Part shown: piece after piece, positions 17,928 to 25,657 of the stretch
Position numbering within the stretch: position 1 is the first letter of the stretch
Layout of the letters: each line of letters begins with the position of its first letter
From: Korobacter sp036501185
GTDB lineage: Bacteria; Acidobacteriota; Terriglobia; Terriglobales; Acidobacteriaceae
DNA: 64,000 bases
Direction: 5' to 3'
Assembly: GCA_036501185.1 (NCBI GenBank)
Contig: DASYAU010000130.1
Span: forward strand, 14,943 to 78,942
The notes under the pieces: model-generated
Database searches by the model: none
What the model was told of the DNA's origin: nothing
What the model saw: only the letters and a program-made list of their open reading frames with translations
Made by a program: the position numbers and the translations under genes

Positions 17928-17956
17928 GTGACTGGATCGCAAGTTCTTGCTATCAT
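17928..17956 (+). promoter_or_regulatory. Putative promoter of the MCE gene
   Basis: GTGACT (17928-17933), 17-bp spacer, TATCAT (17951-17956), 69 bases before the GTG start. Both boxes deviate from consensus. Confidence 0.4.
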
Positions 17957-18024
17957 TCGACCCTTACAAGTACATACGAGCGGAGTAATGGGCGGGGCAG
18001 GCTCGAGCCCGGGACGGGGGATCT

Positions 18025-19098
18025 GTGCCTAGTCAGAAACAAGTCCGTTGGGCGCAATTGCGCGTCGGAATCACGGTGATTTTTGCGACTGCGACCCTTT
18101 GCGTCCTCATCTTTCTCATGTCCGGCACGACCGGAATCTTCAGCAAGAAGATCATGGTGATGATGTACCAGGACAATGCCGGCGGCCTTCGCATTGGCGC
18201 TCCGGTTCGCCTGGAGGGCGTGGACATTGGGAACGTCACGGGCATTGCCGTGGTAGCCAATCACGGCGTCGACCCGGTACAGATCAAGATGAAGATCTCG
18301 GGCAAGTTTCAGACGCTCGTGAAAAAAGACTCGAGCGCAACCCTGGATACGGCTGGGGTGCTGGGTGAGACCTTCGTCGATATTGACAGCCGGACTGCCA
18401 CCGGAACCCTCGTGCAGGACGGCGATGTGCTGAAGGCGAAGGAAACGCCGTCATTCAACGACGTGGTGAAGTCCACCCAAGGCACGCTGGAGAATGTGGA
18501 CATCCTGCTGAAGCGGACCGACCGCATCATTGCGCAGATTGAAAGCGGCCAGGGCTCGATCGGTAAGCTTATTTACGACCAGGACCTCTACAACCGGCTG
18601 AACTCCACGCTGGCCGAAGTGCAGGGCATGGTCAACCAGATCAGTTCGGGCAAGGGCTCCATCGGCAAGCTGATTAACGATGACGAGCTCTACAACAAGG
18701 CCAATTCCTCGGTCGACAAGCTCAATTCGATCATTGACCAGATCAATACCGGCAACGGCACGGTCGGCAAGCTGATCAAGGACCCGAGCCTCTACAACAA
18801 CTTGAACGAGAGCGTAACTAAACTCAACTCGCTGCTGAACGACGTGAACCAGGGCAAGGGCGCGCTCGGGAAATTCGCGCACGATGAGGCGTTCGCCAAG
18901 AAACTGGACGACACGATCACCCACCTGAACAACATTTCGGCGAAGATTGATAGCGGTGAGGGCAGCGTCGGCAAGTTGATGAACGATCCGTCGCTTTACA
19001 ACAATTCAGACCAGATGCTGGTGGAGACGCGGCACCTGCTGCAAGGTATCCGCGAGAACCCGAAGAAGTACCTTACCTTCCACGTCAAAGTCTTCTAG
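18025..19098 (+). CDS. MCE (MlaD-like) lipid-transport protein with five C-terminal repeats
   Basis: A 357-residue protein. A single N-terminal membrane anchor (about residues 14-36, ITVIFATATLCVLIFLMSG) is followed by an MCE domain (about 42-125: GGLRIGAPVRLEGVDIGNVTGI...LDTAGVLGETFVDI). Such proteins form rings that carry phospholipids between the membranes. The C-terminus (from about residue 174) is five 34-residue repeats of the pattern GxGSIGKLIxDxxLYN plus an amphipathic helix. The GTG start has GGGGG about 5 bases upstream. No MlaE permease or MlaF ATPase is adjacent, so the partners must be encoded elsewhere. A strong terminator follows. Confidence 0.92.
   Translation: MPSQKQVRWAQLRVGITVIFATATLCVLIFLMSGTTGIFSKKIMVMMYQDNAGGLRIGAPVRLEGVDIGNVTGIAVVANHGVDPVQIKMKISGKFQTLVKKDSSATLDTAGVLGETFVDIDSRTATGTLVQDGDVLKAKETPSFNDVVKSTQGTLENVDILLKRTDRIIAQIESGQGSIGKLIYDQDLYNRLNSTLAEVQGMVNQISSGKGSIGKLINDDELYNKANSSVDKLNSIIDQINTGNGTVGKLIKDPSLYNNLNESVTKLNSLLNDVNQGKGALGKFAHDEAFAKKLDDTITHLNNISAKIDSGEGSVGKLMNDPSLYNNSDQMLVETRHLLQGIRENPKKYLTFHVKVF
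18544..19053 (+). repeat. Five in-frame 102-bp coding repeats in the MCE gene
   Basis: Units begin at 18544, 18646, 18748, 18850 and 18952, each exactly 34 codons. Each opens with [ST/Q]GxG[ST][IV/L]GK[LF] and continues to LYN in units 1, 2, 3 and 5. Unit 4 is the most diverged (ALGKFAHDEAFAK). Confidence 0.88.
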
Positions 19099-19132
19099 AC
19101 ATGTCCGGTTTGGGACATCGATACAAATCTAT

Positions 19133-19165
19133 AAACGGCGGGCCGGCACCACGGTCCGCCGTTTT
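19133..19165 (+). terminator. Intrinsic terminator after the MCE gene
   Basis: AAACGGCGG (19133-19141) pairs with CCGCCGTTT (19156-19164), and the T-run continues the stem. It lies 35 bases after the stop. Confidence 0.88.
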
Positions 19166-19264
19166 GTGCTACACATGATAGGCACGTAAAACGGCGGCCC
19201 GAACCCCTCGTGGCCCGATCTGTTGCAGTTGGAGCTTCCGATTTCACTTCATAAAGAGGTAGCG

Positions 19265-21319
19265 ATGCGAATCCTAACCACAGTAGGCATTCTCCTGCTC
19301 GGCGCCGGGGCGGCGTTTGCGCAAGCAAAACCGTCCGATTCCAAACCGCCTGCGCCGGAGAAGATTTACAGCTTCGATCCAACGGCGATCGACAAGTCGG
19401 TGAACCCCTGCGAGAACTTCTATCAATACGCCTGCGGCAATTGGCGGAAGAATAACCCGATCCCACCCGACCAGACGCGCTGGGCGCAGTTCAACAAGCT
19501 CGCGGAAAATAACCGCCTGGTGCTGTATGACATCCTGACCAACGCTGCCAAGCCCGGTAAACATGGCCCGATCGAAGAGAAAGTCGGCAACTTTTTCGCG
19601 GCTTGCATGGATACCAACACCATTGAAAAACGTGGCACTGAGCCCCTGAAGGCGGAGTTGGATGCAATTGCGAAAGTCACGGACCGCGAGCAGTTGATCG
19701 AGGAAGTTGCGAAGCTCCAGCAGGATGGGGTGCGGGCGTTGATGGCGTTCTATGCGAATGCCGATATGCACGATGCCAGCATGCAGGTGGCCAACATCGA
19801 CCAGGGTGGCATCACGCTTCCCGATCGCGACAACTACCTGAAGGACGATCCGGCGAACACCGAGATGCGCGCGAAATATCTCGAGCACGTGCAGAAGATG
19901 TTCGAACTCGCGGGCGACGATACCGAACTGGCCAAGAAGGAAGCGCAGACGGTGATGACCATCGAGACGGCGCTGGCGAAAGCCTCAATGGACCGGACGC
20001 TTCGGCGGGATCCCAAAACACACGACCACATGACCGAGCTGACGGTCGCCGAGAAAGATGCGCCAAACTTCGACTTAGCCAAGTTCTTTGCTTCGGCGAA
20101 GGCGCCTGAGTTCAGCAAGGTCAACGTTGGCAACCCGGACTTCTTCAAGCAGGTGAACGATTTGCTGACAAGCATGCCAATCGATGATTGGAAGGTGTAC
20201 CTGCGGTGGAAGGTGATCCACGAAGCAGCGCCGCTGCTGCCCGATGGCTTCGTGAACGAGGATTTCAACTTCTTCAACGCGTACATGCGTGGACAAAAAG
20301 AATTGGCTCCCCGTTGGAAGCGCTGCGTCACCTACACCGATGGTGAGTTGGGCGAGGCGCTCGGACAGTTGTACGTGGATAAGGTGTTCGGTAAGGACCA
20401 GAAAGAACGCACGCAGAAGATTGTGAAGGCCATCGAAGATGCCATGGGCGACGATCTTCATTCGCTCGACTGGATGACCGAACAGACGAAGAAAGCCGCG
20501 TTCGTGAAGCTGAATGCGATCGTCAACAACATCGGGTATCCGGACAAATGGCGCGATTACAGCTCGGTGCGCGTAAACCGCGATGATTTCTTCGGTAATG
20601 TGGAGCGTGCGGATTATTTCGAAGTGCACCGCGTGTGGAACAAGATCGGCAAGCCCACGGATAAGAAGGAATGGGGCATGACTCCGCCGACGGTGAATGC
20701 CTACTACAACCCATCGCGCAACGACATCAACTTTCCGGCCGGAATTTTGCAATCGCCGTTCTACAGCGCATCGGCAGACGATGCGGTGAATATGGGCGGC
20801 ATGGGCGTGGTGGTTGGACACGAGTTGACGCACGGGTTCGACGACCAGGGCCGCAAGTACGACGCGCAAGGCAACCTGCGCGATTGGTGGACGCCGGAAG
20901 ATGGCAAAGCCTTCGAAGAGCGGGCGCAGTGCGTGGTGGATGAGTACTCGAGCTTTGTTGCCGTGAAGGATGACAAAGGCGAGGTCCACCTCAATGGCAA
21001 GCTCACGCTGGGCGAAAACACGGCCGACAACGGCGGTCTGCGGCTGTCGTATGCCGCGCTGATGAAGATGATCGGTGCGAACGATACGAAGGAAACCGAA
21101 GGCTACACTCCGGCGCAGAGGTTCTTCATTTCCTTTGCCCAGGTGTGGTGCCAGAACACAACTCCGCAGGAGTCGCGGCGGCTGGCATTGATCGATCCGC
21201 ACTCGCCAGGCGAGTGGCGCGCCAACGGCGCTGTCCGGAACTTCGACCAGTTCTGGAAGGCGTTCGGTTGCAAGCAGGGTGACCCCATGGTGCCCGCCAA
21301 GGCCTGCCGCGTCTGGTAA
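19265..21319 (+). CDS. M13 family zinc metallopeptidase (neprilysin/PepO-like)
   Basis: A 684-residue secreted or membrane-associated endopeptidase. The ATG at 19265 follows AAAGAGGT at 4 bases and starts a signal peptide (MRILTTVGILLLGAGAAFAQ). The mature part starts with the M13 pattern VNPCENFYQYACGNWRKNNPIP. The zinc site is HELTHGFDDQG (near residue 519), with the third ligand in ENTADNGG about 60 residues later. The end CRVW is the usual M13 C-terminus, and YNPSRNDINFPAGILQ is also conserved. It probably degrades peptides outside the cytoplasm. Single gene with its own terminator. Confidence 0.96.
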   Translation: MRILTTVGILLLGAGAAFAQAKPSDSKPPAPEKIYSFDPTAIDKSVNPCENFYQYACGNWRKNNPIPPDQTRWAQFNKLAENNRLVLYDILTNAAKPGKHGPIEEKVGNFFAACMDTNTIEKRGTEPLKAELDAIAKVTDREQLIEEVAKLQQDGVRALMAFYANADMHDASMQVANIDQGGITLPDRDNYLKDDPANTEMRAKYLEHVQKMFELAGDDTELAKKEAQTVMTIETALAKASMDRTLRRDPKTHDHMTELTVAEKDAPNFDLAKFFASAKAPEFSKVNVGNPDFFKQVNDLLTSMPIDDWKVYLRWKVIHEAAPLLPDGFVNEDFNFFNAYMRGQKELAPRWKRCVTYTDGELGEALGQLYVDKVFGKDQKERTQKIVKAIEDAMGDDLHSLDWMTEQTKKAAFVKLNAIVNNIGYPDKWRDYSSVRVNRDDFFGNVERADYFEVHRVWNKIGKPTDKKEWGMTPPTVNAYYNPSRNDINFPAGILQSPFYSASADDAVNMGGMGVVVGHELTHGFDDQGRKYDAQGNLRDWWTPEDGKAFEERAQCVVDEYSSFVAVKDDKGEVHLNGKLTLGENTADNGGLRLSYAALMKMIGANDTKETEGYTPAQRFFISFAQVWCQNTTPQESRRLALIDPHSPGEWRANGAVRNFDQFWKAFGCKQGDPMVPAKACRVW

Positions 21320-21341
21320 GAAGGAAGCAGTTGTAGCAATG

Positions 21342-21365
21342 AAGCCCGGCTTTGCGCCGGGCTTT
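21342..21365 (+). terminator. Intrinsic terminator after the M13 peptidase
   Basis: AAGCCCGGC (21342-21350) pairs with GCCGGGCTT (21356-21364), followed by a short T stretch. Confidence 0.85.
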
Positions 21366-21389
21366 GTTATTTGCTGAAGTACACGACTG

Positions 21390-22130
21390 TTATTCGGCTG
21401 CGGCTTCTTTGGAAGAATCTCCCGGCGGAATCGTCGCGATTCCAAGTCTATCTTCTGCCAAACGGGTGGCGTGCTCGAGCCCGGCCTGCATCTGGAGGCG
21501 ATATTTCTCAATGCCCGCGTCGTCAAGATTCCCGGGCACGAAAATCTTGTTTGCGAAGTGAGTATGGATGCGTGAGAACGGCTTAGGGATGACGAAGCGG
21601 TCCCAGGAGTTCAGCACCCAGGCACTCTTCACCGCGACGTAAAACGGAATGATCGGTGCCCCGGTCACGCTTGCCAGCAGGATCGGGCCACGTTTGGCGA
21701 AGTAGCGCGGGCCACGTGGGCCATCAATAGTGAACACCGCGGTGCCATTGTTGCCGATGAGCGTCCGCAGCTCGAGTAACGCCTGCGATCCGCCGCGGGA
21801 ACTCGAGCCGCGAATGGCGAGGTATCCGAATTTCTGGATGAGGCGGGCAATGTATTCGCCGTCGGTGCTGCGGCTCGCCATAACCGCGAGGTTCCGATTC
21901 CGAAACAGGTACGCGGCCGGCAGGGCGCAACGATGCCAGAAGGGAAAGATGCGCGCGTGATATTCGGTGAGGCCGGGATCAATCGTGTCGGGATCGAACG
22001 ACATGGTAGGGCGCAAGGTAGCGCCGATGAGCCGGAGCAGCACGGAGACGAAAAATGCCGCCAGCGAAAACTTTATGCGCTGGAGGAATGAATAACGCGG
22101 CGGCTCGTCGCGACCTGCTTTTGGAGGCAC
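21390..22130 (-). CDS. Lysophospholipid acyltransferase-family protein (DUF374)
   Basis: About 246 residues. An N-terminal hydrophobic segment (FSLAAFFVSVLLRLIGATLRP) precedes a DUF374/LPLAT-type domain with RIFPFWHRCALPAAYLFRNRN (the HxxxxD region is replaced by H-R-C-A-L). It also has VMASRSTDGEYIARLIQKFGY, RGSSSRGGSQALLELRTLI, FTIDGPRGPRYFAKRGPILLAS and IPFYVAVKSAW. It is probably involved in lipid A or lipoprotein acylation. The frame opens at GTG 22163, but that codon lies inside the terminator of the preceding ABC operon, so the GTG at 22130 is the more likely start. It runs to a stop close to the M13 terminator. Confidence 0.87.
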   Translation of the reverse strand: MPPKAGRDEPPRYSFLQRIKFSLAAFFVSVLLRLIGATLRPTMSFDPDTIDPGLTEYHARIFPFWHRCALPAAYLFRNRNLAVMASRSTDGEYIARLIQKFGYLAIRGSSSRGGSQALLELRTLIGNNGTAVFTIDGPRGPRYFAKRGPILLASVTGAPIIPFYVAVKSAWVLNSWDRFVIPKPFSRIHTHFANKIFVPGNLDDAGIEKYRLQMQAGLEHATRLAEDRLGIATIPPGDSSKEAAAE

Positions 22131-22152
22131 GTGGCTATTGTAACGAGCAATG

Positions 22153-22185
22153 AAAAACCCCACCCTGGCAGCGCCAGAGTGGGGT
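22153..22185 (-). terminator. Intrinsic terminator of the ABC/HTH operon
   Basis: Thirteen-bp arms, 22173-22185 and 22157-22169, pair with one mismatch. On the minus strand the stem is followed by a T-run (22153-22157). It lies 15 bases after the permease stop. Confidence 0.9.
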
Positions 22186-22199
22186 ACCTGGGAGTTCGA

Positions 22200-23522
22200 C
22201 TACCCGGCGTATTTCAGCCACTTCATCAATTCCGGCAGCGTGGGGCGCTTGCCATACATGAGAATGCCGACGCGGTAGATCTTTGCGCAGAGGATGAGCA
22301 AGCCCCAGATCGTTCCCACCATCAGCGCAAGGCACAAAGCGATCTGCCACCACGGCGGAGTTTCAATGAGGATGCGCACGAACATCAGCATGGGCGCGCA
22401 GAAGGGAATCATTGAGAGCCAGATTGCCAACTGCGAACTGGGATGCTGGATGACGACCTGCGCCATTACCATGGCGAAGATGAGCGGTGTGAGCACGATG
22501 AACTGGATCTGCTGCGCTTCCTGCTCGCTGTTCACCATCGCTCCGATCGCCGCGTACAGCGCGCTGTACAGCAAGTACCCGAGCAGGAAGAAGACAGCGA
22601 AGTAGGCGATGGACGAAACGGGTATGTGGACGTTCCCGGCCATGCTCTTGAACGCCACAACAGCCGGCGTTGACAGGGCGATGCTGAGGCCAATCCAGAT
22701 GGCGATCTGCGTCAGGCCGACGGCACCCACCCCGATGATCTTGCCGCCCATCAGGTCGCGCGGGGTCACGCAGGAGAGCATGACTTCCATGATGCGCGAG
22801 CCCTTTTCTTCGATCACGGAACGCATGACCGCGATCCCATAGATGAGCACGGTGACATACAACAGAGTGACCATCATCAGCGAGCCGAAGAACAGCCCGA
22901 TGCCACTGGTCTTAGACTCTTTCCCTTTCTCGAGGCGAACGGCCTCCACCTTGACGGGTTCCATCACGGCCTTGATCTCGGAGTCTTTCAATCCGCGCCC
23001 AGCTAGGTCCTGTTGGGTGAGGGCGATCCGCGCCGACGTTTGCAGCGAGACCTGCTCGCTGAAGTTGGTCGCGTCCTTCGAGAAGTAGGTGAACTTGCGC
23101 TCCTTCACGGCGTCAGGGGGCATCCAGAGGAAGCCGCTGATCTTGCCTGCGCTGACATCGTCGCGGAGTTGCTGCCGGCTCTGGTCGTCGAGCGCGGTGC
23201 TGGTATTCACTGTGTAGGGCGAGACTGCAGGCGTCTTCGCAGTCTCTGCGGTCTCTTTCTTGTCGGAATCGTCGGTGAAGGGATTGTCGTCGTCGTGGCT
23301 CGTAGTCACCAGGAGCTGGTTCTTTACCGCGTCTGCCAGCGTCTGGGTCGGGGCTACGACCGTGATGGTGCGTTTCTCCAGACTGTTTTTCGAGGCGAAC
23401 TTGATGGGCAGCCAAATGGCGGCTGCCATCAGCGCCGGCACCAGGATCGTGGTGACGAGGAACGATTTTTTGCGTACACGTTCCAGGTATTCGCGCTTCA
23501 TGATCAGCAACATGTTACGCAT
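22200..23522 (-). CDS. ABC-2 type transporter permease (NatB-like)
   Basis: A 440-residue membrane protein starting MRNMLLIMKREYLERVRKKSFLVTTILVP, the typical opening of the NatB/ABC-2 type. The first helix is followed by a large periplasmic domain (about residues 45-185), then five or six membrane segments (for example TLLYVTVLIYGIAVMRSVIEEKGSRIMEVML). EEKGSRIMEVMLSC is a conserved cytoplasmic coupling motif in this family. It overlaps the ATPase gene by 8 bases and forms the exporter with it. The substrate is unknown; NatAB-type pumps export Na+ or drugs. Confidence 0.92.
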   Translation of the reverse strand: MRNMLLIMKREYLERVRKKSFLVTTILVPALMAAAIWLPIKFASKNSLEKRTITVVAPTQTLADAVKNQLLVTTSHDDDNPFTDDSDKKETAETAKTPAVSPYTVNTSTALDDQSRQQLRDDVSAGKISGFLWMPPDAVKERKFTYFSKDATNFSEQVSLQTSARIALTQQDLAGRGLKDSEIKAVMEPVKVEAVRLEKGKESKTSGIGLFFGSLMMVTLLYVTVLIYGIAVMRSVIEEKGSRIMEVMLSCVTPRDLMGGKIIGVGAVGLTQIAIWIGLSIALSTPAVVAFKSMAGNVHIPVSSIAYFAVFFLLGYLLYSALYAAIGAMVNSEQEAQQIQFIVLTPLIFAMVMAQVVIQHPSSQLAIWLSMIPFCAPMLMFVRILIETPPWWQIALCLALMVGTIWGLLILCAKIYRVGILMYGKRPTLPELMKWLKYAG

Positions 23523-24432
23523 TGGCGGGCACCTCGTTTTTCTTTACGACGTCGATGAAGATCGCTTCCAGCGAGGGTTCTACGAGCTCGAACTTATTCA
23601 CGCGGGCACGCGATGAAATGGAGCGCAACAGCGCCTGGGGATCGGCACCCTTGGTCAGCTTGATCTCGACATAGTTGCCGTAGTCGTTGAACGATTCGAC
23701 CAACGATTTGTCCTGCAGGAACGACGAGTCGCCTTCGTACTCGAGCTGGATGCTGTTCTTGCCATAGCTCGCCTTCACCTGTTTCAACTCGCCCATCAAT
23801 ACCGCCTTGCCGTGATCCACCAGGCAAATGGTGTCGCATAGGCGCTCCACCGTATCCATGCGGTGGGTGGAGAAAAGAATTGTCTTGCCCTGTTTCTTGA
23901 GGCCGATGAGGACGTCTTTCAACTGGACGGCATTGGCAGGATCGAGGCCGGAGAATGGCTCGTCCATGATGATGAGTGGCGGATCGTGCAGCAGCGTGGA
24001 GATGAACTGGATTTTCTGCTGCATGCCCTTCGAGAGCTCTTCGACCTTTTTGTCGCCCCAGTCGGCGATATCAAGCTTGTTCGCCCAATCGAGCGAGCGT
24101 CGCCTCGCCTCGCTTTCGCTCAGCCCCTTGAGTTGGCCGAGGAAGACGAGATGTTCGAACACCTTCATCTTCTTGTAAAGGCCGCGTTCTTCGGGCATGT
24201 AGCCGATCTTTTCGAGATGCTTGCGCTCGAAGCGCTGGCCGAAGCAGAAAACCTCGCCCTCGTCGGGAAGGGTAATGCCCATCATCATGCGGATGGTCGA
24301 GGTTTTGCCGGCGCCGTTTGGCCCCAGCATCCCAAAAACGCTGCCTTCGCGAATCTCGAACGAGAGATGATCGACAGCCATGAACTCGTCATAGCGCTTG
24401 GTCACGCCACGCAGTTCTACAGTGTTTTGCAT
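23515..24432 (-). CDS. ABC transporter ATP-binding protein (NatA-like)
   Basis: A 305-residue ATPase. The Walker A is GPNGAGKT (about residues 38-45), the signature LSKGMQQK is in the NatA/drug-exporter style, and the Walker B LIIMDEPFSGLDP is followed by the H-loop STHRMDTVERLCD. A C-terminal extension (about 220-305) is typical of the DrrA/NatA type and may contact the permease. It starts 19 bases after the HTH gene and overlaps the permease gene by 8 bases. Confidence 0.95.
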   Translation of the reverse strand: MQNTVELRGVTKRYDEFMAVDHLSFEIREGSVFGMLGPNGAGKTSTIRMMMGITLPDEGEVFCFGQRFERKHLEKIGYMPEERGLYKKMKVFEHLVFLGQLKGLSESEARRRSLDWANKLDIADWGDKKVEELSKGMQQKIQFISTLLHDPPLIIMDEPFSGLDPANAVQLKDVLIGLKKQGKTILFSTHRMDTVERLCDTICLVDHGKAVLMGELKQVKASYGKNSIQLEYEGDSSFLQDKSLVESFNDYGNYVEIKLTKGADPQALLRSISSRARVNKFELVEPSLEAIFIDVVKKNEVPANA

Positions 24433-24451
24433 GCATAACTCCTAAACATCA

Positions 24452-24646
24452 CTATTTCTCCGGAAAGAAAACTTCTTCGATTCGATTCCTGAAAACTTGC
24501 GCGATCTTGAAAGCCAGCGGCAGGCTTGGATCGTATTTGCCGGTCTCGATGGCATTGATCGTCTGGCGCGACACAGCGAGCTTATCCGCAAGATCGGCCT
24601 GCGACCATTCGCGCTCAGATCGTAAATCACGCACGCGGTTTTTCAC
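24452..24646 (-). CDS. XRE-family helix-turn-helix transcriptional regulator
   Basis: A 64-residue stand-alone HTH protein, VKNRVRDLRSEREWSQADLADKL and onward, with the recognition helix around SRQTINAIETGKYDPSLPLAF and an end IEEVFFPEK. The fold is that of Cro/XRE-type small repressors. The GTG start at 24646 overlaps the stop of the upstream membrane-protein gene (GTGA), so the two are coupled. Longer in-frame starts upstream (to 24718) are inside the neighbour gene and not family-like. It probably controls its own operon from the palindrome at 25062-25103. Confidence 0.92.
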   Translation of the reverse strand: MKNRVRDLRSEREWSQADLADKLAVSRQTINAIETGKYDPSLPLAFKIAQVFRNRIEEVFFPEK

Positions 24647-25053
24647 TTGTATCTCCGCTTCGTGATTTCGACCGCAAAGCCCCAAACGGTCATCATGAAG
24701 GTGAACTGTGCCCACCACGGCGCGGGAGGAATCACACTCCCTTCAAACAATCCGTAGACGATACTGGCGAAGATGATCGTCGCGAAGGCGTAAGCAGAGC
24801 CCTCAGAGAGAATGCGGCGCTGCATTTCATCCGCGGACGTAAAGTAAAGCATCATGCCGCGGAGCATCAACACCACCGCTGCCAGCGGAAGCAGCATGAA
24901 GAGTGGCTTCCCGGGCCACGCCTTGAAATGCCGCGAAAGGTAAACCGCGATGAGGAGCGTCCCGAGATAGAGCACGGTGGCCCACAAATACATGCGGTAC
25001 GCGCGCCGTTGCGCTGCATTCATCTGCCCGCATTTATCGCTGAACCATCCCAT
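24643..25053 (-). CDS. Small membrane protein of the HTH/ABC operon
   Basis: A 136-residue protein starting MGWFSDKCGQMNAAQRRAYR, with four hydrophobic helices (about residues 20-40, 50-68, 85-105, 108-126). The TM2-TM3 loop has FTSADEMQRRILSEGSAYAF, a pattern seen in small membrane proteins that accompany XRE regulators. The frame opens earlier (25092), but ATG 25053 starts at the proper N-terminus and lies just downstream of the promoter. It is the first gene of the operon membrane protein-HTH-ATPase-permease. It may be a membrane partner or signal receiver for the regulator; that is inference. Confidence 0.85.
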   Translation of the reverse strand: MGWFSDKCGQMNAAQRRAYRMYLWATVLYLGTLLIAVYLSRHFKAWPGKPLFMLLPLAAVVLMLRGMMLYFTSADEMQRRILSEGSAYAFATIIFASIVYGLFEGSVIPPAPWWAQFTFMMTVWGFAVEITKRRYK

Positions 25054-25061
25054 AGCAAGAT

Positions 25062-25103
25062 GTAAAGTACACTTGACATCAAACTGTGTCAAGTATCCTT
25101 TAC
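25062..25103 (-). promoter_or_regulatory. Palindromic operator overlapping the HTH/ABC operon promoter
   Basis: On the plus strand an inner perfect dyad ACTTGACA (25071-25078) / TGTCAAGT (25087-25094) is nested in an outer dyad GTAAAG (25062-25067) / CTTTAC (25098-25103). The two halves share the same centre. On the minus strand it holds a consensus promoter: TTGACA (25087-25092), 17-bp spacer, TACTTT (25064-25069). The start of transcription is predicted near 25057, only about 4 bases before the ATG at 25053. This is a probable binding site for the operon's own HTH protein. Confidence 0.8.
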
Positions 25104-25176
25104 ATAAATTTCACGAATTCTCAAGACAGATCGGATGGGCTGGGTGACAATATGCGCACGCACTCGTGGGGGATTC

Positions 25177-25560
25177 GTGAGAAAAAGTTTTTTCTGCGCC
25201 TTGATTGGGCTATTGCTGGCGGGCGTCGCGGCCGCACAAACCGGCATGAATGAGCCGGACGACACTAAGCCCGTGCACGTCACCGGCTGCATGTCGGCGC
25301 GCACGCAATCAGGCGGGTTCATTCTCTCGGGCGTCTTCGGTCCACCAATCACGGTGGTCGGGCCAAATTACCTGCAAGCTGGACTCGGGCACGAAGTAAC
25401 TCTCACCGGCACGTGGCAAACCAACGGCATCTCCACGAAGAACAACCGGCCCGACACGATGAAGATGTTCATTGCGACGGCAGTGAAAATCACGGCGAGG
25501 CAATGCGCGTCGCCACCTTCCGCGCCAGCGCCCCCGGCGAAGAACTCAGGCACTCGCTGA
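25177..25560 (+). CDS. Small exported protein, hypothetical
   Basis: About 127 residues. The GTG at 25177 opens a signal peptide (VRKSFFCALIGLLLAGVAAAQ). The mature part is VHVTGCMSARTQSGGFILSGVF, followed by LGHEVTLTGTWQTNGISTKNN, a pattern of short beta strands reminiscent of small OB-like exported domains. It has a Pro/Ala-rich end (SPPSAPAPPAKNSGTR). A GGGGGA lies about 4 bases before the GTG. It is divergent from the HTH operon and might share the palindromic control region. Family not recognised. Confidence 0.72.
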   Translation: MRKSFFCALIGLLLAGVAAAQTGMNEPDDTKPVHVTGCMSARTQSGGFILSGVFGPPITVVGPNYLQAGLGHEVTLTGTWQTNGISTKNNRPDTMKMFIATAVKITARQCASPPSAPAPPAKNSGTR

Positions 25561-25657
25561 TTCCCCTTCCTCACTTGTAAAAGACTTGTCTCTGGGCAAC
25601 TGCAACTCTGCTCCACCCCTCCCATTACCACATAATGCGCGGTTCAGGAGTGCGGTG

